Origin: Thalassolituus sp034111725
GTDB taxonomy: Bacteria; Pseudomonadota; Gammaproteobacteria; Pseudomonadales; Oceanobacteraceae
Direction of reading: 5' to 3'
NCBI RefSeq assembly: GCF_034111725.1
Contig: NZ_JAWUWR010000055.1
Coordinates: 1 to 64,000, forward strand
DNA length: 64,000 bases
Positions 18,661 through 28,340 of this stretch are shown here, one piece after another. The notes below the pieces were generated by a model. That model was given only the letters and a program-made list of their open reading frames with translations. It made no database searches and was not told the origin of the DNA. The position numbers were made by a program, and so were the translations under genes. Position 1 is the stretch's first letter. Each line of letters opens with the position of its first letter.

Positions 18661-21470
18661 TAGAACAGACTCTCATCACTGGCACGGGTCTGAGCCTGGT
18701 CATACCACATTAGTAACTTTTGATCTTCCTGTAATAAATCCTGAGGAATTTTCTCTGCAACATTAATAATGGTTGTATAGTCACGCTCTTGCCATGCTTT
18801 TTTAAAGCCACAACGCACAGCTTCCAGCCTGACAGTTTTTAACTTACGACCAGAGTGCGCTTTGTATTCTGAAAACTGCTTGAGTAAATCACGATCACGT
18901 ATTTTCTGTAAATCCTCTTCACGCTCAGGATTAGGAGCATACCAGCGATCCTTAGCCTTTTTAATTAGCTGCTGATCATCCTTGGCAAGATTACGCATCT
19001 CTTTGAAGTTGGTAGATAAATAGCTATGAATTTGTGGAGGCAATTGTCCAACACCCCCATAATTTAAAAAGTTTTGCTCAAGTAACTTAGATAATTCCAG
19101 TTGCTCTTCAGCTTTTTTCCAACCTGACAACTCATTAATAAATTTTGGATGAATATCCTGATAGGACTGAGGTTTTTCGTTCAATAGCTGCCGAAGCCAT
19201 TCAATTGCAGACGCCTCATCGTCAACGAAAATTGAAAGCTGTTTCAGCTGCTTGCTGCTAATCCGAGCCTTGTCATATTCAGCAACCTGTTCTGGCAAAA
19301 AAATCATTCCATCTCGTTCTGCAAATCGTTCTAGCAAACCTTCTTGGAAGGCCTTACTGGAGATCGGAACATCTCGTAGATTTCTAACGAAATAAACCAC
19401 CAGCTGATCAAATATTATACGGGGATCTCTTTCCGGTATTTTAACTAACTCAGCCAACTGTTTTTTGACAATGGGCAAATAACTCAAATGCGTTCTGACA
19501 AAATCCCAAACTCCTTCCTCATCGCCCTCCCTGATAAAACGCTCTTCAAATCCACCATTAGGTTTATAAGCAGAAATAACTAAATCCTGTTTAACAGAGG
19601 TGGTTGTCGTCACTGAATTGAAGCTCATTTGCTTTTTATCCAATGCGCTCACATTAGCCACAACGAAGCCTGAATCTTGCAGTGCTGTTTGGATACTATT
19701 CCAAACTGATGCCTGGCTATTTGAAAACTCAACCGTAATCCACCGCCCTGGCTTAATTACTCGATAGGCCTCCTTAAACGCTGACTTCATGAGGTCAAAA
19801 TAGAATTCTAAATCCTTTCCGTGAACATAGTTTAAGACGCAATCATCCTCAATCCGTGTATAGACTCTATGCCACGCCTCATTCACATAATTAAGCTCTG
19901 CATACTGAAGTGACTCACCAAAAGGTGGATCAAAAAACAAATAATCTAATGATTCATCAGGAATTAATAATTGAGACGAGGATCCTGATCCGAGCGAAAT
20001 ATTACTACTACTTGTAATCCCCTTAAGCTTTCTCATCGCTTTTATTTTTCTTAAAAACACATCAAAAAAGTTTTTTTCGATTTGCAAGGAAGGGACGTAT
20101 AACGTGCCAGACTGTGCACCTTTTCCAGTTCCATCCCTGAATCTCTCTCTCTTTGAAACCAAATTTAATATCGAAGAAAGTAGAAATTTCATTTCTGAAT
20201 TAATATCTTTATCCTGGCCAGCCACACTCCAAAGATACGAAAACAATTCTAGGGATCGGCCTGTAAAAATCTGGCACACATATGAGATTCCCGATCCTGT
20301 TTTTACCTTCCTTGTTTGGCGACCATGTGGAAACTCAACTTCAGGAACCCAATAAATAACATCAGATATAACCTTCTCAGAATTTTTAAGGTCGTCTTTT
20401 AGAGGCTTATATCTCAACTTCCCGTCAGAAAAATTACCACACACCTCAACTAACTCGGATTTAAGCTCCTTAACTACTTTCCCATCAGGCATTAGACTTG
20501 AAACCCATACGCGATCAAGTTTATCTTTCGATAATTCAGATTTACATGAAGGGCAAAGAAACGTTGTTGACAACTTATAAGTATTTTTATCTACAGCAAG
20601 TTCAAAAAGTGAACTTTGATGTGTGCACTCAGGGCAACTGAACACCTCAGACCACACATAAAAATCGGCCTCTGTAGTTTCACCCGTAAAAGGGTTTTCA
20701 GTTTTATAGCGGTTTAAAAAAATCTCTTTTGCATCATTCACTAAAATTTCAATACGATCCAATTTGGCCTTAATTTTATCAAGAGAATTATATCCCTTAG
20801 CAATAAAGCCAGCATTTATAGAAAGATCATTTAGTACTACTCGCCTTTCACCTAGCTTGGCTATTTTCTTCCATTCGCTCGACGACAACCCTTCGTCGAC
20901 ATTTTCTAAAATATCGCCATTTGATAAAACACGATACCCCAAAGATTCAACTTCAACACGATCGCCACACATCTGTGCAGCCACTCCAGTCATTCCTGTA
21001 CCACAGAACCCGTCAAAAACTATATCCCCAGGATTCGTGTAATGCAGAATGTACCGCATTATCGCCTTATGCGGTACTTTCGTGTGATAACTGTGAGCGT
21101 TATAAATAGGATCATTTTTACCCTCACTCACATCCGCTGCATACGGTTCACGTTTATAGCTCTCCGCAGGATTATAGGGACGACCATAATGAGCAATAAA
21201 ATCTTCAATAAACGGGTTAGGACAAGCGGTATAATACGGCGGATCAGACAACTCCAGAATCGCTTCATCCTCTCCGATCGGAAAGCCTTCGATTTTTCGA
21301 AATTCAGGATCTTTCAGTTTCTCAGCTAATATCCCCAGATAATATTCTCTGCGCTCAGCATCATTTGAAAAGGTTTTACCCAAGCATTCAACGGGACCAT
21401 CTTGCTTGTCTTGTTGATTCGGGTTATCGAGATCTAAACCCTTGCCTGGTGTCATCATATTGGTAGTCAT
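18660..21470 (-). CDS. pglXI: BREX adenine-specific DNA methyltransferase (PglX-type)
   Basis: A 936-residue methyltransferase that should mark host DNA as self. The SAM-binding motif is FDGFCGTGMTGVAAQ near residue 153. There are two DPP motifs, LSDPPYY near residue 76 and FFDPPFGES near residue 514, and the latter is motif IV of amino-methyltransferases. Between them lies a four-cysteine zinc ribbon (CPECTHQ and CPSCKSE). The C-terminal 250 residues are probably target recognition. It is followed immediately by brxHII. The gap to the upstream gene is 193 bp and contains degenerate repeats. Confidence 0.88.
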   Translation of the reverse strand: MTTNMMTPGKGLDLDNPNQQDKQDGPVECLGKTFSNDAERREYYLGILAEKLKDPEFRKIEGFPIGEDEAILELSDPPYYTACPNPFIEDFIAHYGRPYNPAESYKREPYAADVSEGKNDPIYNAHSYHTKVPHKAIMRYILHYTNPGDIVFDGFCGTGMTGVAAQMCGDRVEVESLGYRVLSNGDILENVDEGLSSSEWKKIAKLGERRVVLNDLSINAGFIAKGYNSLDKIKAKLDRIEILVNDAKEIFLNRYKTENPFTGETTEADFYVWSEVFSCPECTHQSSLFELAVDKNTYKLSTTFLCPSCKSELSKDKLDRVWVSSLMPDGKVVKELKSELVEVCGNFSDGKLRYKPLKDDLKNSEKVISDVIYWVPEVEFPHGRQTRKVKTGSGISYVCQIFTGRSLELFSYLWSVAGQDKDINSEMKFLLSSILNLVSKRERFRDGTGKGAQSGTLYVPSLQIEKNFFDVFLRKIKAMRKLKGITSSSNISLGSGSSSQLLIPDESLDYLFFDPPFGESLQYAELNYVNEAWHRVYTRIEDDCVLNYVHGKDLEFYFDLMKSAFKEAYRVIKPGRWITVEFSNSQASVWNSIQTALQDSGFVVANVSALDKKQMSFNSVTTTTSVKQDLVISAYKPNGGFEERFIREGDEEGVWDFVRTHLSYLPIVKKQLAELVKIPERDPRIIFDQLVVYFVRNLRDVPISSKAFQEGLLERFAERDGMIFLPEQVAEYDKARISSKQLKQLSIFVDDEASAIEWLRQLLNEKPQSYQDIHPKFINELSGWKKAEEQLELSKLLEQNFLNYGGVGQLPPQIHSYLSTNFKEMRNLAKDDQQLIKKAKDRWYAPNPEREEDLQKIRDRDLLKQFSEYKAHSGRKLKTVRLEAVRCGFKKAWQERDYTTIINVAEKIPQDLLQEDQKLLMWYDQAQTRASDESLF

Positions 21471-21571
21471 CGCACGACTCTCTTGTCTTTTTATGTTGGC
21501 TGGTAGCCTTATTTAACTTGTCCACTGTACAAGTCGGCCTGTATCAGGCGTAACTTTTACAGTGCTTCTTC

Positions 21572-22030
21572 AACTTGTTCACTTTTGCTGCTCGGCTCTG
21601 GCTGGCCTGAACAGATTTAAGCCAGCTTAGTCACTTTTAAAAGAGGTTGGTCAATTTTTCTGACTAACCTTCATTTTCTAAAACTTTTTTTATCGCTTGC
21701 CCCATATCCGTCAGGTAATAAGCCTGATCTTGATGATGAGGTGTTTCCGGGTGGGTCTGAGCTACCATGCCTTGCCGCATCAACGGTTGTAAGTGTTTGT
21801 TTCTAAAGTGGCTTCTATGACCTACACCCAGTCTTTCAATCAATTCAGCAAGCGCCATTGGCTGTTTAAGTGCTTTAATTAGATCTACCTGCTGTTTTTT
21901 TAACCCATCTAGCAATTGTTTAGCTTGGTCACTATCACCCGCATCAACTGGCGGAAGGTTAGTCACTTTATGATGAGCTTGGTCACTTTCGGACTGAAGC
22001 TTAGTCACTTTTTGGTTAGCTTGGTCAGTA
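21572..22030. repeat. Degenerate AGCTTRGTCACTTT repeats across a gene end and the following gap
   Basis: Copies or near copies of AGCTTAGTCACTTT are seen at about 21572, 21624, 21644, 21922, 21957, 21976, 21998 and 22018. Those above 21664 encode the linker units SDQA and KVTKL of the ATP-binding protein. Those below lie after its stop codon. The array therefore continues past the present end of the gene. Confidence 0.5.
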
Positions 22031-23538
22031 GCTCCAGCCTGCAGTGGCAAAACCACGGCTAAATCTTGTAGACCAGCCACAAAATGCTCTAAGGCGCTGT
22101 ATCCGTTGGGTGATGCCTGTAGCATTCCCTGTCGTGTTATATGATCAATAACCGGGTAGATATCGGCTATAGACATATTGGTTGCCATAGATAGCTGCTC
22201 CACAGACATCGACTGAGCCAAACAATGAACGAACACTCGGGCCTGGACATCCGTCAGCTGCACACCAATACGCTGCTTGATAGTCTCTTGAAGCTGAGTG
22301 ATTTCAGCTTTTTTGCCGAGCGTAATTTGGAAAGTTTTATCTCTACGGCTATTCGCAATCACCGGTTCGGGCCGATCTAAATGAAGCCAACTTCTGTAAA
22401 TCTCTTTAATCCCAGAGCCCGCTCGTTCACTTAGACCAATACGGTGGAAGGTTTGCATCACCAGCGGATTGCGACTTTTACTCTGACCTGATGCAAGTTT
22501 CTCTTGCTCCACCAGTGAGTCACCAGGATTCCAGTACCGACTGATATCTTTATAAAATTCAATCTTGGGTACCCGACTATGATCGGCAAAATCCTGATGC
22601 ACCAAAAGGTTTACTGTAGCCTCGCGAAAGCCAATATAGTCTGGGGTTTCACTACTTCTAAGCAGGTTGGTTTCATCAATATCAAAGGGGTGCTCAGCCC
22701 AGTACGTATAGCGATCTGACAAAACTCGCCAAGCCTCAAATAGGTTTAATGATTCACGCTCGGCCGGACGGCGATCCTGCCACCGCCCTATATCTGAGCT
22801 ATTGTCACTATCAGATGAAAACCAGAAAGCATCTACTACATTTCTGGCGAGGATACGGTTCAAGGATTTTTCAGTACCAAACATGAGAATGGCCGCTTTG
22901 GTCGGCCTTAATTCATCGCCATCCTCCCGTATTAGTCCCAGATCATCTAGAAACTCCAGATCACTCAGTTCATAGAACTTCTGGTTGTGGCGGCTTTCAA
23001 AAACTTTGCGATACCATTTAATGGTATTGCGATTGAAACAGTGCTCAACATCCAACTCCAAAAGCTGCTCGGTAATACTAATGCAGCTTGCTTCAATAAG
23101 CATTTGAGAAAGCTCTTCGTCACTCGCCTCTTCATCTCTGGCACCGTTTCGTACGTAGGCAATCCAATGGCCATTCTCTTTAAGCTTTACCGGTTTGTTA
23201 TGACGTTTGCTGTCCTGTATTTGTAGGACAAGAACAAATTTGCCATCAATATTAATTAGACTTGGTTCGTCATAGACCAGAGGACTGCTGAACTTCTGAA
23301 TATTTTTTAGCAGGCCAAGACACTGATCTTGGACTTCATCTATTTTATCTAAGTCAATGCCTGAAATTATGGGCAGCTGTTTTTCATCAACGCCCAGTAT
23401 CAAATAACCACCACCGCAATTAGCAAAGGCACACATAGTGCTGGCTGCATCTTTAGGAAAAGCCCTGGCCGATGTTTTTATCTCCACATCAGCCCACTCT
23501 GGCTGACATAGCAATTGCTTCAGTTCAATTACATCCAT
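21664..23538 (-). CDS. Schlafen/AlbA-type ATP-binding transcription-factor-like protein inside BREX
   Basis: A 624-residue protein. Residues 1-150 form an AlbA_2/Schlafen-like domain (EIKTSARAFPKDAASTMCAF; GGGYLILGVDE). The middle is the associated ATP-binding region with a HQDFADHSRV segment and the RIGLSERAGSGIKEIYR motif of this family. The C-terminus has winged-helix segments (MSVEQLSMATNMSIADIYP; ALAELIERLGVGHRSHFR) joined by a linker of repeated SDQAxxKVTxL units. It starts 8 bp after brxC with AGGA upstream, so it is an operon member. Core type 3 BREX does not include it; it may be a regulator or an added effector. Confidence 0.85.
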   Translation of the reverse strand: MDVIELKQLLCQPEWADVEIKTSARAFPKDAASTMCAFANCGGGYLILGVDEKQLPIISGIDLDKIDEVQDQCLGLLKNIQKFSSPLVYDEPSLINIDGKFVLVLQIQDSKRHNKPVKLKENGHWIAYVRNGARDEEASDEELSQMLIEASCISITEQLLELDVEHCFNRNTIKWYRKVFESRHNQKFYELSDLEFLDDLGLIREDGDELRPTKAAILMFGTEKSLNRILARNVVDAFWFSSDSDNSSDIGRWQDRRPAERESLNLFEAWRVLSDRYTYWAEHPFDIDETNLLRSSETPDYIGFREATVNLLVHQDFADHSRVPKIEFYKDISRYWNPGDSLVEQEKLASGQSKSRNPLVMQTFHRIGLSERAGSGIKEIYRSWLHLDRPEPVIANSRRDKTFQITLGKKAEITQLQETIKQRIGVQLTDVQARVFVHCLAQSMSVEQLSMATNMSIADIYPVIDHITRQGMLQASPNGYSALEHFVAGLQDLAVVLPLQAGATDQANQKVTKLQSESDQAHHKVTNLPPVDAGDSDQAKQLLDGLKKQQVDLIKALKQPMALAELIERLGVGHRSHFRNKHLQPLMRQGMVAQTHPETPHHQDQAYYLTDMGQAIKKVLENEG

Positions 23539-23546
23539 GTCGATTC

Positions 23547-26500
23547 CTACTTCAGCACAATTCGTACTTTACTAATATCTTGGCCGCGACACTGCTCTGT
23601 TAAGAATTGATCTAGCCGCGCCTTAAGTTGCTCCACTGTTGCCGCAGAACCTTGGCCAAACAAAGCCTTCTCAATTTGAGCGGCGGTAAGTTCAACTGGC
23701 ACCAAACCCTGCAGCACCTGCCGCAACGCTTTAACAAAACTGTCATCAATAGGCTGAGGCAAAGCTTTACTATCTATAAAGCCATCGACTTGACTTCTTT
23801 CATCATCAGCTAAGAGATTAAGGCTATCGTGGGTGACTGGGTCTTCAAGGTTATCCAGTAAGTTTCGAGTCCATTCTTGCACTAGGTTATCCAGCTTATT
23901 CTGCAGCTGCTCTAGCTTTTCAGATGCAGATATAGACAGGTCTTCATGGTTAGGCCGGAAGTCTGAATTACTTGGGAGAGGGTCTGCTTGCAAGTCTCGC
24001 TCCGACAGTGCGCTAGCAGTCTTAAGACTAGCCAGTGAATTACGGAATTCATTCAGTTGATTACTGGGTAAAATGTCGACGGTGCTCAGTGCCTGCAGCT
24101 GTGCGATACGTTTATCATTCAACAGTTCGCGTTTGCGCTTGTCTTCATTAATTGTCAAACGGGCTTTGGCAAATAAGCCTGAATAAATACGGATATACTC
24201 GTTCTTTAAATCTGCCAGCTGATTAATCGCCTTAGATTGAAAATCAGACTTCACACGCTTATTCGCATCGCCCAATGCATCAAGAAGATCTGATCGAATT
24301 GCTTTTAAGCGCCCTTGCCAACCTTCAACATCGGCATGCGCGATAGGTAATACCGCTTCGGCCTTTGACAGGTACATACCCAGCCCAGTTAGCTCTTCAA
24401 CCACTTGCTGTAATTGCTCTATGGCCTCCAGCTGATCGAGGCCAGCCTTGTGGTTACGCACCTCATCGGCGCTGTAGCGGAAGTTTTTAAGTTTACCGGC
24501 ACTGTTATAGGCCTGCAGGCTTTCAAGAAAGTTTTTAGTCTCGGCCAATTGCTGCTTGTATTGGTCTGCTTCAGCCTCGGTTAAAACATGGCCATTCCAG
24601 AACGGTAGTTGCTCTCGCAGGCTGTGAGTGGTGGTCACCAACCTTCTCACTTTGTCGGCAATACGGTCCTGCAGCGAGGCAATACTGCCCTCTTTGTTTT
24701 GTGAGACTTCTATAGCTAAGCCTGGGGCTAAGCCCAGCAATTCATAAAGTGCCTGCAGCCCTGGCATATTCCAGTCTTTAGGCTGTTCGATGTGCTTAAA
24801 GGCCGCAATATCATCAACAGGTGTCGATGCCAGCTCGGATAATTTAGAGGCATCAAATTTATTACCCGGTATGGCCAATACGATATCGCCGGAATAAACC
24901 AGCGATGCCAGCAATACAGCGGTCCATTCATTTTCGAGACGGTAGGTATCGGGTGCCAAATACTCAGCACCGTTAACTTCTTCCAGCAATTCGGTATGGT
25001 TTACCACTTGACCCTGTGCCTTCTCCTTCAATTTGGTAACGATGTATTGGGCATAAGGAGAGCCACTAGGGGTGATACGATCACCGTCTAAAAGTTTAAG
25101 TGCATCTAATACGGCTGTAGCCTGTTTGGTGGGATTACCACCACTGATCACCCGCAAAGCATCTTTGGCATACTGCTCACGATTACGGTTGGTTACTAAC
25201 ACAGAAAACTGTGGATACTGCGGTGCAATTTCTTCAAAGTGCTGCGAGAGACAAATACCAGAAATAGTGTTGATCATATCCCGGAAATTTATCCGTTCAT
25301 TAGCCCCCAATCCTGCTCTGTCACGAAAGTTCTGACCTTTAACCCAATCCATCATGGGCTTTTTCTTACCTTGGTAAACGACATCAAAAGCTTTGGATAT
25401 ATTCTCTTGCAGCCATTTGTTCATATCCCTTTGGAAGTTATTCGCTTTTGCGTCATAAGTTTGCTTGGCATGACCAGAGGCTGTGCCTGAAAGGTCTCTT
25501 GCTGCCGCATAATTTTCCAAGGCAGATTTAAACTTGTCGTCAAAGTTAGACAGGAAAAACTGCAGTTCATCAGTTCGCTTTTCATCTTTGATCTTCGGGT
25601 ATTCAAATGGCTGTATAAAATACAAATAGAAATCACGTGGGGGATATGCCGTGCTGCGTTCATTAGGTGTGCCGAAGAACAGCCAGCCCATTCGGCCACT
25701 GTTGCGCGCGGTCCAGATAATCTCATCACCCCAAAGGTTTCTAAACTCTGTTCTAGGTAGATCTGAGCATTCAAGAATATTGTTTAGCGCCTTGTGGTAG
25801 GCTCGATTTTTAGCCTCATTACTCAGAGTTTCTGCTCGCTGCTCAATAATGGCATCGAAGTCATCGGTCTTTTTCAAATCAATATAGAACTGGTGGTTAT
25901 CCGGGTTACTGGAAATAAACTGACCACTGACAGTTTTGTGTATTTCACGTAATACCGTTTCAACCTGAGACAACAAATCATCGGCAGGGTCACCGCCTAA
26001 CTCTTCGATACCCGGTTGATATAAGCACAAGGTATCGCGTAGCTCTTTAGCCGTTGCGCCAACCGGTGCATGAATATCATTAACGGTCAAACGATGCAGA
26101 GACAGCGCATCAATAATTCGTAACGCCATGTCTTGGTATGCCGGGCGAGTAAAGCTGCGGCCAATACGCTCATGTAATACATTGCTGACATTTATCACTT
26201 CACGAATATCGGGCACGGTTCGATAACCTGCATCAGAGCTCAGCTCCTTCCAATAGCTATCGTAGGCCACTAGTGCTGGATAATCCTGTGGCACTGTCTG
26301 TCCCATGAGCTTGTTCATACTGATCGACAGGCTCTTTAGAATCTGGCGTTTTTCAACGGCGCTGACTTGCTCAAAGGTATCGATATAATCCGGGTGGACC
26401 GGAAACAGGTTTACGAACTCATCCAGACGTTCATTCATACTGCCGTAGAATTTGGTAAATGGCATTAGGTAGTCACGGATATTAGCTTGCTGGTCAGCCG

Positions 26501-27290
26501 TCTTTTTTAGTAGACGCTCAGAAACTACAAACTTAATATCGTTGCGGGCAATAAAGACCTGCTCAAAGCGGTCTTTCACTCGGCGGATACGATCTGAAAT
26601 AAACTGAAAGCGGTGGCTATCGAAGATGGCTTCCTGAATACCGGCAATATAACGAAAACGTAAATGCTTACTTGCCTCGCCAATTTCCCGCATAAAACCA
26701 AGATCTTGCACTACCTGCTGATCTTTGCGGGAGTCCAGGTAATCCAGCAGCTCATCCACCACAAATAGTAGGCCTTGGTCTGGGTATACAGCCTGAAAGG
26801 CCGCCATCATATCTTCAAAGCTAGACTTATGATTTTTAATTTGATCCGCAGGAGGAAATAAATAGGTTACCCCCATCTTTGCTAACTCCTCAGTCAACAA
26901 ACTGGTAACTATATCCCGCAATGACATTTCCGAAGCAGCACTTACCTCTGTACGGATAACCTTAAACTTACCAGCAATACTGGCAGCAGATTCAGCTACT
27001 CTTGTATTGTTCAATTCAGCTGCCAAGTTTTGATGCTCGGCAATACTTGAAACAACAGACATGAGGTGTGATTTACCTGTGCCGTAGTTACCGACAATCA
27101 GAATACCCTTATTATCCATAGGCTTTTCAAATTGCAGTTGTGGAAATACTAATTCTATAAGACGCTCTGCCATTTCATCAGAGACCACATAGGTCTTTAC
27201 CATATTTGCGGCGGCCTGCTCATTATTGGCATCGCGCAACTGCAATACAGACTCTAGAGGCTCAAACTGAATTAAATCACCGTATTTCAT
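23547..27290 (-). CDS. brxC: BREX P-loop ATPase BrxC
   Basis: A 1247-residue AAA-type ATPase, the size and position of BrxC/PglY. The Walker A motif GNYGTGKSHLM is at residues 67-77 and Walker B GLLFVVDELLDYLDS at 173-187. The remainder is a long, mostly helical scaffold with coiled-coil stretches around residues 900-1100. BrxC is essential for BREX defence and methylation in studied systems. ATG 27290 has AGGA upstream. It follows brxF by 33 bp. Confidence 0.9.
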   Translation of the reverse strand: MKYGDLIQFEPLESVLQLRDANNEQAAANMVKTYVVSDEMAERLIELVFPQLQFEKPMDNKGILIVGNYGTGKSHLMSVVSSIAEHQNLAAELNNTRVAESAASIAGKFKVIRTEVSAASEMSLRDIVTSLLTEELAKMGVTYLFPPADQIKNHKSSFEDMMAAFQAVYPDQGLLFVVDELLDYLDSRKDQQVVQDLGFMREIGEASKHLRFRYIAGIQEAIFDSHRFQFISDRIRRVKDRFEQVFIARNDIKFVVSERLLKKTADQQANIRDYLMPFTKFYGSMNERLDEFVNLFPVHPDYIDTFEQVSAVEKRQILKSLSISMNKLMGQTVPQDYPALVAYDSYWKELSSDAGYRTVPDIREVINVSNVLHERIGRSFTRPAYQDMALRIIDALSLHRLTVNDIHAPVGATAKELRDTLCLYQPGIEELGGDPADDLLSQVETVLREIHKTVSGQFISSNPDNHQFYIDLKKTDDFDAIIEQRAETLSNEAKNRAYHKALNNILECSDLPRTEFRNLWGDEIIWTARNSGRMGWLFFGTPNERSTAYPPRDFYLYFIQPFEYPKIKDEKRTDELQFFLSNFDDKFKSALENYAAARDLSGTASGHAKQTYDAKANNFQRDMNKWLQENISKAFDVVYQGKKKPMMDWVKGQNFRDRAGLGANERINFRDMINTISGICLSQHFEEIAPQYPQFSVLVTNRNREQYAKDALRVISGGNPTKQATAVLDALKLLDGDRITPSGSPYAQYIVTKLKEKAQGQVVNHTELLEEVNGAEYLAPDTYRLENEWTAVLLASLVYSGDIVLAIPGNKFDASKLSELASTPVDDIAAFKHIEQPKDWNMPGLQALYELLGLAPGLAIEVSQNKEGSIASLQDRIADKVRRLVTTTHSLREQLPFWNGHVLTEAEADQYKQQLAETKNFLESLQAYNSAGKLKNFRYSADEVRNHKAGLDQLEAIEQLQQVVEELTGLGMYLSKAEAVLPIAHADVEGWQGRLKAIRSDLLDALGDANKRVKSDFQSKAINQLADLKNEYIRIYSGLFAKARLTINEDKRKRELLNDKRIAQLQALSTVDILPSNQLNEFRNSLASLKTASALSERDLQADPLPSNSDFRPNHEDLSISASEKLEQLQNKLDNLVQEWTRNLLDNLEDPVTHDSLNLLADDERSQVDGFIDSKALPQPIDDSFVKALRQVLQGLVPVELTAAQIEKALFGQGSAATVEQLKARLDQFLTEQCRGQDISKVRIVLK

Positions 27291-27323
27291 TAATATTCCT
27301 AAATCCTTTTCATTAAAATTTGC

Positions 27324-27770
27324 TTAAATAGTTAAAAATATGACATCGCGTAAATCCGATGCTTTATAATTTCGATACTCCGGATGACTAGGTGTAGCAT
27401 AACTTAATCCGGAACTTGTCTTATCTCCAGGCCATAAGACCATTATGGTTTTGTGCTTGGCACAGGTTTCAAGTAGTCGAACAGGTTCGACTTCCAGACT
27501 ACGATCAAATAAAATTTCTAGGTCAGTAACAAACACTATTTCTTTTGATTTACTCTCTATAATTCTTGAAGTAATCTCTAAAACTTTTCTCGACCTGTTT
27601 TTTTTAGTAACTGTAACTAACTCTTTTGACAATAATTTATTTAAAGATACGCTCTGTATTGAAGCTTTATTATTTAATACTTTATTTTTCTCGCCTAGAA
27701 CAAAGATTAACTTCAACCCTTTTGAGGTTGAATAATTAATTGCGTCATCTATATTGCTAGTCAAATACAT
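27324..27770 (-). CDS. brxF: BREX type 3 protein BrxF
   Basis: A 148-residue protein upstream of brxC, the place where type 3 BREX carries brxF. The family is described as P-loop-like. Here the N-terminal FVLGEKNKV is a degenerate glycine loop without a clear GKS, and IVFVTDLEILFD resembles a Walker B strand. The end is SDLRDVIFLTI. Its high AT content differs from brxC. Assignment relies on size, order and this pattern. Confidence 0.75.
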   Translation of the reverse strand: MYLTSNIDDAINYSTSKGLKLIFVLGEKNKVLNNKASIQSVSLNKLLSKELVTVTKKNRSRKVLEITSRIIESKSKEIVFVTDLEILFDRSLEVEPVRLLETCAKHKTIMVLWPGDKTSSGLSYATPSHPEYRNYKASDLRDVIFLTI

Positions 27771-27782
27771 AGATACCTACCC

Positions 27783-27983
27783 TTATTCTAAGTGATCTAG
27801 TAAATCACTTACATCACACCCCAAATAAACACATAACTTATCGAGCACGTCGAACTCCACTCTTACAGCAGTCTCATGATAAAGACGTGTAATCGTCCCA
27901 CGGTTTATTCCCGTATCTTTCGCAACGTCCGAAATCTTGAGTTTTTTCTCGCCCATAATGCGAGATAAATGACACTTAATCAT
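27783..27983 (-). CDS. Small XRE-family regulator of the BREX operon
   Basis: A Cro/CI-type repressor of about 66 residues. The helix-turn-helix is KISDVAKDTGINRGTITRLY, followed by FDVLDKLCVYLGCDVSDLL as in compact XRE proteins. The start is placed at ATG 27983; the frame is open to 28037. It is the first gene of the BREX transcription unit, 12 bp before brxF, and probably autoregulates through the palindrome at 28050-28068. It is unlike the larger WYL-domain BrxR repressors reported for other BREX loci. Confidence 0.75.
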   Translation of the reverse strand: MIKCHLSRIMGEKKLKISDVAKDTGINRGTITRLYHETAVRVEFDVLDKLCVYLGCDVSDLLDHLE

Positions 27984-28049
27984 CTCTAAAAGACCTTTTT
28001 GATCTTTAGCAGAGCAAAAAAGCTTGCAAAGGATCATTTTGAAGTTATT

Positions 28050-28068
28050 ATGATCTACAGGAGATCAA
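28050..28068. promoter_or_regulatory. Palindromic operator between the BREX regulator and the excisionase gene
   Basis: TGATCT-ACAGG-AGATCA (28051-28067) is a perfect 6-bp inverted repeat with a 5-bp spacer, centred in the divergent gap between the XRE regulator and the excisionase-like gene. Partial GATC/AAT echoes flank it. This is the expected size and place for a Cro/CI-type operator. Confidence 0.5.
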
Positions 28069-28113
28069 TTTGATTTCTCTAAGAAGGTTTTACTTTACTT
28101 GAGGATGATTGCT

Positions 28114-28329
28114 ATGTCACAGACTTACTTAACCACCGAAGAACTTTCTGAGCGCATCAAATATGATGCTCGTACCATTCGTAACCAATTAAAGGATTCT
28201 GTCCTACTTGAAGGAGTGCATTACTTCCGTCCTTTCGGTGGGCGCAAGATCCTTTATGTTTGGGAGAAAATCGAAGCCGACATGTTTAGGGCTCCGGCTA
28301 TAAACACTCAATACATTGCTCTGCAATAA
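28114..28329 (+). CDS. Excisionase-like / AlpA-like DNA-binding protein
   Basis: A 71-residue protein with a MerR-type winged helix (MSQTYLTTEELSERIKYDAR then GRKILYVWEKIEADMF). Small proteins of this kind immediately before a tyrosine integrase usually steer it to excision. The start is ATG 28114 with GAGG upstream. The integrase gene follows after 11 bp, so they are co-transcribed. Confidence 0.75.
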   Translation: MSQTYLTTEELSERIKYDARTIRNQLKDSVLLEGVHYFRPFGGRKILYVWEKIEADMFRAPAINTQYIALQ

Positions 28330-28340
28330 GGAGAATCCTC

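Noticed and set aside
21572..22030. Relation between the GTGAC(C/T)AAGCT repeats of the Schlafen-type gene and the GTGACCA repeats at attL
   Set aside because: They share a 7-base core, but the longer contexts differ and the former are explained by the repeated protein linker.
27445..27735. 96-residue plus-strand frame over brxF
   Set aside because: It is the antisense shadow of brxF; no start signal.
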